A DNA stretch of 64,000 nt from Ignavibacteriota bacterium (GTDB lineage: Bacteria; Bacteroidota; Ignavibacteria; Tepidaquicellales; Tepidaquicellaceae), in the NCBI GenBank assembly GCA_026390735.1, contig JAPLFJ010000037.1, positions 124,001 through 188,000 on the forward strand, written 5' to 3'. Within the stretch, counting starts at the first letter, position 1. Each line of letters opens with the position of its first letter. Below, piece after piece: positions 1 to 9,437 of this stretch. The notes beneath the pieces are model-generated. The model was not told the origin of the DNA, did no database searches, and worked only from the letters and a program-made list of their open reading frames with translations. A program made the translations under genes and the position numbers.

Positions 1-354
1 TCTGTACCTTCCTGCCTGTGGTCTCTCGTGTCTGTACATATTGGATATGTAGTAAAGCTTTGTGACAGGGGATATATTATATAAACTGTTCTCAATGTAT
101 GAACGTATAACGGGCGCTGTCATTTCTGGTTTTAACGTAAATTCAGCGTCATGAAACGAGTACATCTCCTTCGAGACTATATCAGTCTCTTCACCGATGC
201 CTCTTTTGAATAGTTCTGTCTTCTCAAAGGTTGGTGTTCTTATTTCCTTGTAATTAAACAAGGTTGCAATTTCCCGTAGTTTCTTTTCTATGTGCTGACG
301 TTTAAACGCATCATCAGGTAAAAAATCAAGTGTTCCTTTTGGTTTCGATATCAT
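1..354 (-). CDS. hisS: Histidyl-tRNA synthetase, N-terminal part (cut by window edge)
   Basis: This gene charges tRNA-His with histidine in the cytoplasm. Reading the minus strand from the ATG at 354-352 gives MISKPKGTLDFLPDD, then IRTPTFEKTELF, and near the window edge the class II motif-2 signature RHERPQAGRYR. The KGTxDxLP start and the RxERPQxGRxR motif are characteristic of HisRS. The frame is open for 118 codons to base 1, so the catalytic C-terminal part and the anticodon-binding domain lie outside the window. Its upstream region (355-733) contains seven 11-bp tandem units about 200-280 bp before the start codon. Identity is firm; completeness cannot be judged. Confidence 0.93.
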   Translation of the reverse strand, partial: MISKPKGTLDFLPDDAFKRQHIEKKLREIATLFNYKEIRTPTFEKTELFKRGIGEETDIVSKEMYSFHDAEFTLKPEMTAPVIRSYIENSLYNISPVTKLYYISNMYRHERPQAGRYR

Positions 355-555
355 ATTAATTTTATATAAAAGAAAATTTACTCAATTGACTAAATATTTA
401 AAAGGTAAAAGCAATTTGCAGTTTATTCCTATAACCTGAATTATCTGCTCTGATAATACCCACTCACTATATCTACTATTTCCTTTCCCGTTTTTGCCGT
501 CTGATATAAATTATAATACATATAGATGAGCATGTTTTTTTAAATTTCTTATCTT

Positions 556-632
556 GGTCTGTGATTAGTCTATGATTGGTCTGTGATTAGTCTATGATTG
601 GTCTGGAATTAGTCTCTGAGAAGTCTTGAATA
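556..632. repeat. Tandem array of seven 11-bp units (RGTCTNTGATT)
   Basis: Seven consecutive 11-bp units start at 556, 567, 578, 589, 600, 611 and 622. The first four alternate GGTCTGTGATT and AGTCTATGATT exactly. The last three decay (GGTCTGGAATT, AGTCTCTGAGA, AGTCTTGAATA). The period is close to one DNA helical turn, so every unit would face the same side of the helix. The array lies upstream of hisS. Function unknown; a second seven-unit 11-bp array of unrelated sequence lies at 31058-31134. Confidence 0.85.
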
Positions 633-692
633 AGTAGCCAAAAAAATGTGCTTATTTAATTACTTTTTTCTCGTATTCTGATTTGGTTTAAT

Positions 693-718
693 AAAAAAGC
701 CCTTATTCAGGGCTTTTT
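693..718 (-). terminator. Rho-independent terminator after the BNR-repeat protein gene
   Basis: The stem AAAAAGCCC pairs with GGGCTTTTT around the loop TTATTCA. On the minus strand it is followed by a T run, right after the stop codon at 734. It is near-symmetric and may work in both directions. Confidence 0.85.
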
Positions 719-733
719 AAAATCACTCTTAAC

Positions 734-2836
734 TTATTTTATTAGCAGCATTTTTCTGGTCTCAGAAATATCATTTACTGTAATTTTGTAAAAATAAACC
801 CCGCTTGTCAGTTTCGAGCCATCGAATGACTTTTCATACACTCCTGGCTGTAATTTCTCATTCACTACAGTCTGAACTTCGCGTCCGGTAATGTCATATA
901 TTTTTAACGTAGTATTACTGACAACTGACAACTGAAAACGAATAACCGTGTTAGGATTAAAAGGATTCGGATAGTTCTGTGCTAAATTAAAGTCCCTTGG
1001 CGTCTGAGATACAATCTCCCCGTTACCGGTTAATAAATCACTCGTTTTTACTATCATACCGCCCTGTCCCATTACCCATCCTGTCATGGAGTTTATAAAA
1101 CTCATTGTTGTTATACCGTTTTGTGAAACAAATGGAATACTCGTGAAACTGACACCACCGTCAGTCGATTTCTTTAACTCCCCATATACACTTCCCAGTA
1201 ATATTGTAGTTGAATCAATTAATTCCATTGTCTGAACACTTAATCCTGTGTTTCCTGACTGTGTCCAGTTATTGCCTCCGTTTGATGTTGTATACATATA
1301 ACCTGCGGCTACTGCATAACCGGTGCTACTATTACGAAATTTATACGCTACTACATATGCATTTGATAATGATCCGGGAAGCAATGACCAGTTTAAACCA
1401 CCGTTCGTTGTCTTTCTGAAAAAAGTATTTGGTGAATTGTAGTATGAAGTATATCCTGTTAAAGAATTTACAAATTGTAATCCGTTTAATGTGAAATTCA
1501 CTGAATCAATAAACGTCCAGTTAGTTCCTCCGTTTGTTGTTCGGAAAGTACTATAATACGTAAGTAATATTCCTGTATTAGCATTCAGGAAATTTAAACT
1601 GTTAACATAATTATTTATACCCGGAACTGATATAGCCCAGTTAGTCCCTGCATTGGTTGTTTTTAATAACTGGTCATATCCAGATACTGGTACTGCATAT
1701 CCTGTATTTGCATCAACGAATTGTAGTCCCACAATATTATTACCGCTCGTCGGAGTTAAATACTCTGTCCAGTTCGTCCCTCCGTTAGTAGTCTTAAGAA
1801 TGTATCCTGAACTCATCGAAGCAAAACCGGTGTTGGCATTTATAAAATAAGAACTGAATATGTATGTATTAATGCCAGCCAAAAGACTCGTCCAGGTTGT
1901 GCCCGCATCAGTTGATTTCATATTGTTACCATATACACCTGATGCATAAACAGTCCCGGTGTTGAAATACTTCACTATGTTCAAAGCATTATAATTTGAC
2001 TGTGGAGGAAAACTTACAATCCAGTTTGCTCCTCCATTTGTAGTTTTGTAAAACCTGCCGTCATCACAAACAATAGATCCGTTTAATGAATTGTAAAATG
2101 AAATAGATTGAACATTAAATGTGCCAGATACACTTACATTTGTCCAGTTTGCTCCACCATTTGTAGTTTTTATAATTGCCCCGCTGTTGCCACATGCGTA
2201 ACCCGTCAGGGAATCTAAAAATTGCAAATCATACAAATATGTTGAAGCTGTAGCGATTGACTGTGAAGTCCAGTTAATTCCTCCGTTTGTGGTTTTTTGT
2301 AATTCACCGTTGGACGAGGATACATAAGCAAGAGTTGGTGATATATATTCAATCGAATATAATATCTGAGGCGCAATATTTACTAATGTCCAGTTAGTCC
2401 CTCCATTTGTTGTATAGTAAATTGTTTGATATGTGGAAATCGCGATTCCTGTATTAGCATTAATAAATTTTATATCTTTTATTGAAAAGGGAGCACCCAG
2501 GTTTGTGGTTGTCCAGTTTATCCCTCCGTTTGTAGTTTTCATTATTATTTTGTCATTACTCCCAGCACCTATATAGCCAGTCGTTGCATTTACAAAAGTG
2601 ATTGCATTAATATTATAATTGTTCCCTGTGTTTATAATACTTATGTTTGCTCCTCCGTTAGTTGTTTTCATAAGAGTGCCAAACTCACCACCGAAAAATC
2701 CTGTGTTCTGATCAAAGAAATAAGAAGTCCACAGTGAATTCGCATTCGGAGATGGATATTGCCATGTCCAGCTTTGAGCGAATACATTTATTGTCATAAA
2801 TAGTATAGCTGCTAAGAGTGTTGTTTTTGTTTTCAT
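734..2836 (-). CDS. Secreted BNR/Ycf48-like repeat protein with T9SS sorting domain
   Basis: This 700-residue protein is predicted to be exported and surface-attached or released through type IX secretion. Residues 1-20 (MKTKTTLLAAILFMTINVFA) form a Sec signal peptide. The body carries about a dozen repeats with the core KTTNGGxNW, as in Asp-box/BNR and Ycf48-type beta-propellers, each unit also containing a FxNxxTGY-like strand. The last ~80 residues are a type A T9SS sorting domain starting NYPNPFNPNTVIRF and ending GVYFYKITVNDISETRKML. Ligand or activity cannot be told; such proteins are usually annotated as stress-protein or sialidase-like without proof. It is monocistronic, with a terminator just downstream at 693-718. 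Confidence 0.85.
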   Translation of the reverse strand: MKTKTTLLAAILFMTINVFAQSWTWQYPSPNANSLWTSYFFDQNTGFFGGEFGTLMKTTNGGANISIINTGNNYNINAITFVNATTGYIGAGSNDKIIMKTTNGGINWTTTNLGAPFSIKDIKFINANTGIAISTYQTIYYTTNGGTNWTLVNIAPQILYSIEYISPTLAYVSSSNGELQKTTNGGINWTSQSIATASTYLYDLQFLDSLTGYACGNSGAIIKTTNGGANWTNVSVSGTFNVQSISFYNSLNGSIVCDDGRFYKTTNGGANWIVSFPPQSNYNALNIVKYFNTGTVYASGVYGNNMKSTDAGTTWTSLLAGINTYIFSSYFINANTGFASMSSGYILKTTNGGTNWTEYLTPTSGNNIVGLQFVDANTGYAVPVSGYDQLLKTTNAGTNWAISVPGINNYVNSLNFLNANTGILLTYYSTFRTTNGGTNWTFIDSVNFTLNGLQFVNSLTGYTSYYNSPNTFFRKTTNGGLNWSLLPGSLSNAYVVAYKFRNSSTGYAVAAGYMYTTSNGGNNWTQSGNTGLSVQTMELIDSTTILLGSVYGELKKSTDGGVSFTSIPFVSQNGITTMSFINSMTGWVMGQGGMIVKTSDLLTGNGEIVSQTPRDFNLAQNYPNPFNPNTVIRFQLSVVSNTTLKIYDITGREVQTVVNEKLQPGVYEKSFDGSKLTSGVYFYKITVNDISETRKMLLIK

Positions 2837-3165
2837 AGTATTATTGTTTCACTATAAAACATATATGAACTTAATTAGTTCATATTTCATAAGCAGGTAA
2901 ACCTAAAATCTTTAATCTCTAACCCTGAAAAATCTATTTTTAAAAATCTTATTTTTAACCCTAAATAATTTCTCTGTGATCTCTGTGCGTCCGTCGCGGC
3001 GGATGGTAAAATTCTTTTAATCAGTGGATATCAGTCCTTATCATTTCTTATTCCGCCGTGGCGGATGCAATCTTTTATATCTAAGTAGGGGATTAAAATT
3101 CGAATTTATCTTAATTTTTCTTATCAGTATATTACTTGATACAAAATTAATCAAATCTCATTATT
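2837..3165. other. Intergenic region with palindromes and repeated phrases
   Basis: No gene was seen. It contains two copies of the TCCGCC-GT-GGCGGA palindrome family (2990-3003, imperfect; 3052-3065, perfect) and the phrases AACCCTAAATAATTTCTC and CTCTGTGATCTCTGTGCG, which recur in other gaps near 18.5 and 22-23.6 kb. The promoter of gcvP should lie in the last ~100 bp but was not identified. Confidence 0.6.
2990..3065. repeat. Two copies of the TCCGCCGTGGCGGA palindrome
   Basis: The copy at 2990-3003 reads TCCGTCGCGGCGGA (one G-T mismatch in the dyad) and the copy at 3052-3065 is the perfect dyad TCCGCC-GT-GGCGGA. Further copies lie at 6189-6202, 22117-22130 (imperfect), 23268-23281 and 23629-23642. 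All are intergenic. Confidence 0.8.
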
Positions 3166-6042
3166 ATGGATAATTTTTTTGCAACAGATATATTCAGGAA
3201 CCGTCACATAGGACCAAGAGAAAACGATTTGAAAGAAATGCTTAAAATTATTAAAGCAGATTCACTCGATAAACTTATTGACGAAACAGTACCTTCTAAC
3301 ATCAGACTCGAAAAACCTTTAAACCTTGATAAACCTTTATCTGAATTTGAATTACTAAACAGACTTAAATCCATAGCGTCAAAAAATAAATTATTCAAAA
3401 GTTATATAGGACTCGGTTATTATAATACAATCCTCCCGTCAGTTATTCAGAGAAATATATTTGAGAATCCGGGCTGGTACACTCAGTACACTCCTTACCA
3501 GGCAGAAATATCCCAGGGACGTCTTGAAGCACTCCTGAATTTTCAGACTATGATTACTGACCTTACTGGTTTAGCAGTTGCTAATGCATCACTGCTCGAT
3601 GAATCTACTGCTGCTTCTGAAGCAATGCTTATGACTAAGTCACTTCGTAAAGGACCTAAAGCTAACTCAAACACTTTCTTCGTTTCTGAAGAATGTTTCC
3701 CTCAGACAATCGACGTAGTTAAGACACGTGCGACTCCTCTCGGAATAAATGTCGTGGTTGGGGACCACAAAACACTCGAATTAACGGATGACATCTTCGC
3801 AGTACTCGTTCAGTATCCTGCTTCTGATGGACAGATTTACGACTACTCAGATTTCTTCGCAAATGCTAAATCAAAAAATATTTTTTCCATTGTTGCCGCT
3901 GACTTACTCAGCCTTGCTATCTTAAAACAACCATCTGAATTCGGTGCTGATATAGCAGTCGGTTCAACTCAGCGTTTCGGTATCCCTATGGGATTCGGCG
4001 GACCACACGCAGCGTATTTCGCCACACGTGATGAATACAAGAGACAGATACCCGGTAGAATTATTGGCGTAACAATCGATTCACATAACAACATAGCCTA
4101 CCGCATGGCTCTGCAGACTAGAGAGCAGCATATTAAACGTGAAAAGGCAACGAGCAATATCTGTACTTCACAGGTTTTACTGGCTATTATGGCAGGTATG
4201 TATGCTGTCTATCATGGACCTGACGGCATTAAAAAGATTTCAAACAAAGCTCACAAGTCAGCAATACTGTTAAGTGAATTACTTAAATCTGCAGGATATA
4301 AACAAACGAACACTCAATATTTCGATACTTTAAAGATTGAAGTTGATAACGCAAAAATAGATTCTATAAAACATAAAGCTGAAAGCAAATGTATTAACTT
4401 CAGGTATGGAAACGGTTTCATCGGAATATCACTCGATGAAGCTACAAGCCTTGCAGACCTTGCAAACATTATGTCTGTATTCAACGAAGGTATCACTGCT
4501 GCGAAAGTAATGGAGTCGATGAATAAAGATTTAAGCGATTCTATCAGTAAAGATATTTATCGCAAAGGTGATATTCTTACTCATCCGGTATTCAGCAGAT
4601 ACCATTCTGAAACCGAAATGATGAGATACCTGAAATCACTCGAAAACAAAGACCTCTCTTTAACTGGTTCAATGATTCCTCTCGGTTCGTGTACTATGAA
4701 GCTCAATGCCGCAACTGAAATGTTCGGAGTAACGTATCCTGAATTTGCTAACATGCATCCTTTCGTTCCTCTTGAACAGGCAAAGGGCTATACTGAATTG
4801 ATAAATGAACTCGGTAAAGACCTATGTGAGATTACTGGTTTTGCGGGAATATCTTTTCAGCCGAACTCAGGCGCACAGGGCGAATACACAGGATTAATGG
4901 TAATCCGCCAGTATCATGTGAAAAGGGGAGACACTCATAGAAATATTGCTCTCATACCGAGTTCTGCACACGGGACAAACCCTGCAAGCGCTGTCATGGC
5001 TGGTATGAAGGTTGTCGTCGTTGCCTGTGATGATCACGGCAACATAGATATGAATGATTTAAAGAAGAAAGCCGAAGAGAATAAAGATAATCTATCCTGT
5101 ATTATGGTTACTTATCCTTCAACACATGGTGTGTTCGAAGAATCAATCATCGAACTCTGCGAAGTTATTCATAAATACGGCGGTCAGGTTTATATGGACG
5201 GTGCTAATATGAATGCTCAGGTCGGGTTAACAAGTCCCGGAAAAATCGGTGCAGACGTTTGTCACCTAAACCTGCACAAAACATTTACTATCCCTCACGG
5301 CGGTGGCGGACCTGGTGTAGGACCAATCGCAGTCGCAAAACATTTAGTTGAATATTTACCGTCGCATCCTGTCGTTAAAATAGGCGGCGATAATTCTATA
5401 TCAGCTGTCTCTGCGGCTCCATACGGGTCTGCAGGAATTCTAGTAATTCCTTACGCTTACATTAAAATGATGGGCAGCCTTGGTTTAACAGAAGCAACTA
5501 AGTACGCGATACTCGAAGCTAATTACGTGAAAGATAAACTCAGTGGTTACTACAAAGTTCTTTACACAGGTATCAATGGACGTGTTGCTCACGAATTAAT
5601 ATTCGATATGCGTGAATTCAAGCTTACTGCAAAAGTTGAAGTTATCGATATCGCGAAACGCTTAATGGATTATGCCTTCCATGCTCCTACGGTTTCTTTC
5701 CCTGTAGGTGGAACACTAATGTTCGAACCAACTGAAAGTGAATCAAAGGAAGAACTCGACAGATTCTGTGCAGCTATGATTAAAATCAGAGAAGAAATTG
5801 CCGAAATAGAAAATGGAACTATTAGTGACACAGACAATACTCTGCACAATGCACCTCATACATCTGAAGATGTTTGCAGAAACGAATGGACACACGCATA
5901 CTCAAGAGAAAAAGCTGCTTTCCCAGTCGATTCATTGAGGAAGAATAAATACTGGACATCAGTCGGAAGAATAAACGATGCATATGGCGACAGAAACCTC
6001 GTTTGCAGTTGTCCTCCCATTGAAGATTACGCAACAGAATAA
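3166..6042 (+). CDS. gcvP: Glycine dehydrogenase (decarboxylating), P protein of the glycine cleavage system
   Basis: GcvP is the PLP enzyme that decarboxylates glycine and passes the aminomethyl group to the lipoyl arm of the H protein. The 958-residue product has the length of the fused homodimeric type, with N- and C-terminal PLP folds in one chain. The start [17 protein letters not shown] is the usual GcvP N-terminus. The PLP lysine is K705 in [18 protein letters not shown], and [12 protein letters not shown] and the C-terminal [12 protein letters not shown] are also typical. No gcvT, gcvH or lpd lies nearby, so the rest of the complex must be encoded elsewhere. It appears to be a single-gene unit followed by a cluster of palindromes. 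Confidence 0.97.
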   Translation: MDNFFATDIFRNRHIGPRENDLKEMLKIIKADSLDKLIDETVPSNIRLEKPLNLDKPLSEFELLNRLKSIASKNKLFKSYIGLGYYNTILPSVIQRNIFENPGWYTQYTPYQAEISQGRLEALLNFQTMITDLTGLAVANASLLDESTAASEAMLMTKSLRKGPKANSNTFFVSEECFPQTIDVVKTRATPLGINVVVGDHKTLELTDDIFAVLVQYPASDGQIYDYSDFFANAKSKNIFSIVAADLLSLAILKQPSEFGADIAVGSTQRFGIPMGFGGPHAAYFATRDEYKRQIPGRIIGVTIDSHNNIAYRMALQTREQHIKREKATSNICTSQVLLAIMAGMYAVYHGPDGIKKISNKAHKSAILLSELLKSAGYKQTNTQYFDTLKIEVDNAKIDSIKHKAESKCINFRYGNGFIGISLDEATSLADLANIMSVFNEGITAAKVMESMNKDLSDSISKDIYRKGDILTHPVFSRYHSETEMMRYLKSLENKDLSLTGSMIPLGSCTMKLNAATEMFGVTYPEFANMHPFVPLEQAKGYTELINELGKDLCEITGFAGISFQPNSGAQGEYTGLMVIRQYHVKRGDTHRNIALIPSSAHGTNPASAVMAGMKVVVVACDDHGNIDMNDLKKKAEENKDNLSCIMVTYPSTHGVFEESIIELCEVIHKYGGQVYMDGANMNAQVGLTSPGKIGADVCHLNLHKTFTIPHGGGGPGVGPIAVAKHLVEYLPSHPVVKIGGDNSISAVSAAPYGSAGILVIPYAYIKMMGSLGLTEATKYAILEANYVKDKLSGYYKVLYTGINGRVAHELIFDMREFKLTAKVEVIDIAKRLMDYAFHAPTVSFPVGGTLMFEPTESESKEELDRFCAAMIKIREEIAEIENGTISDTDNTLHNAPHTSEDVCRNEWTHAYSREKAAFPVDSLRKNKYWTSVGRINDAYGDRNLVCSCPPIEDYATE

Positions 6043-6056
6043 TTAGTGAAAGTAAT

Positions 6057-6205
6057 ACAAGCTTCCAGCTTGTGAATAAAGAACGAGATTAGCAATAATC
6101 TACACAGTAATAAATAGAAATTATAACCCCGAATGGGTTAAATATGAATAACCCCCGGCATAGCCGGGGGTATAAAAACAACAAGCAATCCGCCGTGGCG
6201 GATTG
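6057..6205. repeat. Cluster of four different palindromes after gcvP
   Basis: Four perfect or near-perfect dyads follow each other in 150 bp: ACAAGCT-TCC-AGCTTGT (6057-6073), TAACCC-CGAAT-GGGTTA (6124-6140), ACCCCCGGC-ATA-GCCGGGGGT (6151-6171) and CAATCCGCC-GT-GGCGGATTG (6186-6205). The third could act as a terminator for gcvP but has no clean T tract. They look like REP-type short palindromic elements that settled next to one another. Confidence 0.8.
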
Positions 6206-6245
6206 AACAATAAAAGCATAAAAGGGACCGAACTAACAAACATTA

Positions 6246-7751
6246 TTGACCAGAACCGATAAAATATCATTAACCCTTATCTTCATCTTCTCAGCAATAA
6301 ACATCTTCTGGGTTTATTCTCTTCCTGTTCTTCCATTCGTCGACCTGCCTTTCCATCTGGCAGAAAGTATCATCATTAAGAACTTCGACAATCCCGCATT
6401 ACTCTTTAACAAGTTCTTCGCAATACCCACACTCATCAAGTCAAACATTTTCTATATGTATTTCTGCTCTCTCAGCATTTTCCCTAATGTGGAATTCGCC
6501 AGCAGAATATTTTATTCAATATACATCTTAATATTCCCATTATCTGTATTCACATTAATCAAAACCCTGAAAGGGAATACACTATTTTCGTTATTGTCCT
6601 TCCTATTCCTTATAAATCATAACGTTCATTGGGGATTCGTAAGTTACACAATGTCCGTACCCGTACTTTTCCTTACTTTTTCGTCGTTTTATCAGTATTT
6701 CATACAAAATAAGCTCAAATATGCTTATTATATATGGATTATGTTCATTATCACATTCACTTTGCACTTTCAGATGGCAATCTTCTCTATTCTCATATTT
6801 TCACTACTGACATTAGTATATCAGTGGCGGGAATTAAAGCAAATAATCATAAATATCGCCTCAGTTTTACCCGTTCTTGCTATTATGGTATATGCTTATC
6901 TGCAAGATAGCCATGGAGATACAACTCCTTTATTACCATATATGTTAAGCTATTATACTTCAAACTATTTCACCACATTGCTGGACAGGTTTATGATTCT
7001 TCTTGTCATAGACAATTCGTTCATCCTCGGCGGACCGAATGGCGCTTATCATTCTCTTATACTGACAATCCCGATTGTTCTGTTCTTTATCTATTTCCTG
7101 ATAAAGTCAAAGACTGCATCACTTATATACACCGTAAACAATAAGTTTTTATTCATCCTCACAGGCATAACCTTTGCCTGTTACATATTTCTTCCTGATA
7201 TCATCCCGGGACAGAATGTAATTTTCGAAAGATACTCTGTCATACTGTTTCTGCTGATTATAACTCTAATCTCGGCAATCAGATCATCAGATAAATCCTT
7301 TAAATACATTCAGATTATTATTCCTCTCCTGATTCTTGCTCAGTCAGTTATCATACTTGACTACATGCTTGACTTCAAAAAATCCACTTCTGATTTCAGT
7401 AAAGACATATTCCCCAATACTTCAAAACGGAAACTTGCTGGCATTATGCTCGATAATGACTTCCGAGGCAGTAAAATATATGCTCATTTCCCGATGTACT
7501 ACACTGTCTGGTACAATGGCATCACAGCAGGACTTATCGACTACCGTTTCGGACTTATCAAACGCAATGTTTCTGTTGACACATTACCCGTGTACAAAGA
7601 ATGGATTGATAACTCCATTAACTTCGACGAATACTATAAACCCGTAGATTTCCTCCTCGTAAAATCAAGAGAAGATTTAAAGCTCCAAAATTTCTCTCCT
7701 GAAAGAGAATCAGGAAAATGGAAACTTTACAAATCTAACAAAGATCTATAA
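6246..7751 (+). CDS. Polytopic membrane protein, GT-C/PMT-like fold suspected
   Basis: This 501-residue protein is almost entirely hydrophobic, with about 11-12 membrane segments and a short C-terminal soluble part (about residues 380-501). The early loop VDLPFHLAESIIIKNF resembles the acidic first-loop motif of lipid-linked-sugar (GT-C) transferases, but nothing decisive is present. The reading frame begins with TTG at 6246; no ATG lies near it, and the ribosome-binding site is weak (AAAAGGGA about 15 bp upstream). It stands alone between the palindrome cluster and the sigma-54-type promoter at 7908. Function not recognised. Confidence 0.65.
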   Translation: MTRTDKISLTLIFIFSAINIFWVYSLPVLPFVDLPFHLAESIIIKNFDNPALLFNKFFAIPTLIKSNIFYMYFCSLSIFPNVEFASRIFYSIYILIFPLSVFTLIKTLKGNTLFSLLSFLFLINHNVHWGFVSYTMSVPVLFLTFSSFYQYFIQNKLKYAYYIWIMFIITFTLHFQMAIFSILIFSLLTLVYQWRELKQIIINIASVLPVLAIMVYAYLQDSHGDTTPLLPYMLSYYTSNYFTTLLDRFMILLVIDNSFILGGPNGAYHSLILTIPIVLFFIYFLIKSKTASLIYTVNNKFLFILTGITFACYIFLPDIIPGQNVIFERYSVILFLLIITLISAIRSSDKSFKYIQIIIPLLILAQSVIILDYMLDFKKSTSDFSKDIFPNTSKRKLAGIMLDNDFRGSKIYAHFPMYYTVWYNGITAGLIDYRFGLIKRNVSVDTLPVYKEWIDNSINFDEYYKPVDFLLVKSREDLKLQNFSPERESGKWKLYKSNKDL

Positions 7752-7829
7752 TACTTGAGCTTTCTCATCTCAACGAAATTTATTGTATTTTTGATAATTC
7801 ATTAAAATCATAGTATCGTGACTTAAAAA

Positions 7830-7845
7830 ATAGTGCCTGCACTAT
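7830..7845. promoter_or_regulatory. Perfect dyad ATAGTGC-CT-GCACTAT, candidate activator site
   Basis: A 7-bp perfect inverted repeat with a 2-bp spacer lies about 65 bp upstream of the -24 element at 7908. Its position fits a bacterial enhancer-binding protein site, but its sequence differs from the TCTCA-N3-TGAGA dyads at 12.9 and 23.9 kb, so a different activator would be expected. Confidence 0.5.
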
Positions 7846-7907
7846 ATAAACTTTGGATGAAAATACTAAATAATTGCTAAATGTGCTGTTAAACGCTATA
7901 TTTATTA

Positions 7908-7923
7908 TGGCACGATAATTGCT
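7908..7923 (+). promoter_or_regulatory. Sigma-54 (RpoN) -24/-12 promoter
   Basis: TGGCACGATAATTGCT matches the sigma-54 consensus TGGCACG-N4-TTGCW at every defined base, with the required GG-N10-GC spacing. Transcription would start near 7935, leaving a ~200-bp leader before the glycosyltransferase gene at 8136. Confidence 0.75.
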
Positions 7924-8135
7924 ATTATTATATTTTTAATCACGTAGGGAAAATTTCTCTTGGCTTACGTCCAAAGGAAATTTATAAACCTGATCAAAAA
8001 GTTCCGTTGCTTGAGGCGGAGGGAATAATTTTTTAGCGGCACCAAAGTTATACAGTTTCATAAGAAATTTATTGACTATAATCAGTTATATTTTGTAACT
8101 GATATTTTGTTTTAAATAAAAAGGGTAAATAATAT

Positions 8136-9431
8136 TTGATATTTGAAATGATCCATGTTATCATATGGATAACTACGATAATGCTTACAATCAGCGGACT
8201 CGATGATTTATACATTGACCTTATGTACTGGGTCCTTAAACGCAGACATAAAGCTAAACTACCTGATTTTTCAGAAATGTATGATAAACCTGAAAAACCT
8301 ATCGCAATTACTTTTGGTGCCTGGAATGAATCCGGCGTAATTGGTCGTACTCTCAGTTTTACAGTTAATAATTTAAAGTATAAAAATTATAGAATATTCG
8401 TCGGAGTTTATCCTAACGATCAGAAAACAATCGATGTCGTTAGTAAAATATCTGCTCAGGACAGCCGAATCAAAATGGTAATCAACCCTCAGGATGGTCC
8501 AACTACAAAAGCAGATAATCTCAATGTCCTTTATGCTGCAATCACAGATTTCGAAAAGCAATTCGGTGAATTCGAAATTCTTCTGGTTCACGATGCTGAA
8601 GATTTTATTCATCCGCGTTCATTGAAATTATACAATTTCCTTATCGGATATAAAGGATACCATGGTATTCAGATTCCAGTTGTCCCTATCAAGAGTCAAC
8701 TTGGAAATACAATTCACAGAACTTATTGTGATGCATTCGCAGAGACACATACAAAGGATATGATTATCAGACAGGAAATGGGAACATTCATGCCTTTCTC
8801 TGGTACCGGTATGGGTTTCCACAGAAAATCTATGTACTGTATTGAAATGATTAACGACAAATTGCTCAATCAAAAAGAGAATAATTCGGAATCAAGCAAT
8901 AAAGAATTCAGCGACCCGTTTGGCAGAATCGTACAGGTGAACCCAGAATATTTCAATAACGACGAGGGTGTTGCAATCTCTCCTGAATATTATAATAACA
9001 CAAAGTATAAAGACAACCCGTTTGAAAGTCTTGAGCATAAACCTTCTGCACTTGCCGCGTCTACCAGAAAGGCAATCAACCGATATACTGCAAGTTTTGC
9101 AGCAATAGTTCTTTTATGCTTATCAGTTATAATCTATCAAGGTACTTCTGCAGGTTCTCAGCCTTCTCCATCTGGCAACACGCTTATTTTAGCAGATAAT
9201 ATCGTCAAGCCGGCTGAACTTTCAAAAATTGATGTATCGAATGTAACTCCTTCAAAAAATGTTGCCGTGAAAAAGGACAATAAGCCCACAAAGAAAGTTG
9301 TCTCAGACAATAAGAAAAGTATTGGTAAAGATAAATCAACATCCAGTACAAAAGTTAAACAGGTAACAGGCAATAAGACTATAAGCAGTAATAATAACTT
9401 TACAGGAAAGAATCCGAATACAAAAAATTAA
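8136..9431 (+). CDS. Glycosyltransferase family 2, N-terminal half, with added membrane anchor and tail
   Basis: This 431-residue protein holds the nucleotide-sugar-binding half of an NfrB/cellulose-synthase-like GT2 enzyme. It has an N-terminal membrane segment (about 5-22), an ITFGAWNESGVIGRTL start of the GT-A fold, GPTTKADNLN, the DxD-type HDAED at 152-156 and GTGMGFHR. The acceptor motifs (TED, QxxRW) are missing and are instead in the next gene. After the GT part comes a new membrane segment (about 318-337, preceded by RKAINRY) and a ~90-residue Lys/Ser/Asn-rich tail, absent from typical GT2 enzymes. The start is TTG at 8136 (AAGGG 10 bp upstream) or ATG at 8148. The next gene is in the same frame, six bases after the TAA stop. 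Confidence 0.75.
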   Translation: MIFEMIHVIIWITTIMLTISGLDDLYIDLMYWVLKRRHKAKLPDFSEMYDKPEKPIAITFGAWNESGVIGRTLSFTVNNLKYKNYRIFVGVYPNDQKTIDVVSKISAQDSRIKMVINPQDGPTTKADNLNVLYAAITDFEKQFGEFEILLVHDAEDFIHPRSLKLYNFLIGYKGYHGIQIPVVPIKSQLGNTIHRTYCDAFAETHTKDMIIRQEMGTFMPFSGTGMGFHRKSMYCIEMINDKLLNQKENNSESSNKEFSDPFGRIVQVNPEYFNNDEGVAISPEYYNNTKYKDNPFESLEHKPSALAASTRKAINRYTASFAAIVLLCLSVIIYQGTSAGSQPSPSGNTLILADNIVKPAELSKIDVSNVTPSKNVAVKKDNKPTKKVVSDNKKSIGKDKSTSSTKVKQVTGNKTISSNNNFTGKNPNTKN

Positions 9432-9437
9432 TCACAG

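Larger units (their letters stand above)
355..733. other. Intergenic region upstream of hisS with 11-bp tandem array
   Basis: No convincing gene was seen in this 379 bp stretch. It holds AT-rich sequence next to the hisS start, an array of seven 11-bp units (556-632) and a hairpin terminator (693-718) that closes the neighbouring secreted-protein gene. No T-box or other recognisable aminoacyl-tRNA leader was found. Confidence 0.7.
7752..8135 (+). other. Long leader region before the split glycosyltransferase
   Basis: No gene was seen. In order the region holds a perfect dyad (7830-7845), a sigma-54-type promoter (7908-7923) and about 200 bp of leader. The leader contains a strong stem (7951-7983: AAATTTC/GAAATTT and TTGG/CCAA around CTTACGT) and a second possible hairpin near 8010-8030 followed by a T run. 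Such a long structured leader could be regulatory; no known riboswitch consensus was recognised. Confidence 0.5.

Noticed and set aside
556-632. CRISPR array
   Set aside because: 11-bp units are directly adjacent with no spacers, unlike any CRISPR repeat.
355-733. T-box leader for hisS
   Set aside because: No T-box sequence or specifier-loop structure was recognisable, and T-boxes are not expected in this bacterial group.
9429-9437. Frameshift between the two glycosyltransferase halves
   Set aside because: Both genes are in the same frame; only a stop codon separates them, so no frameshift is involved.
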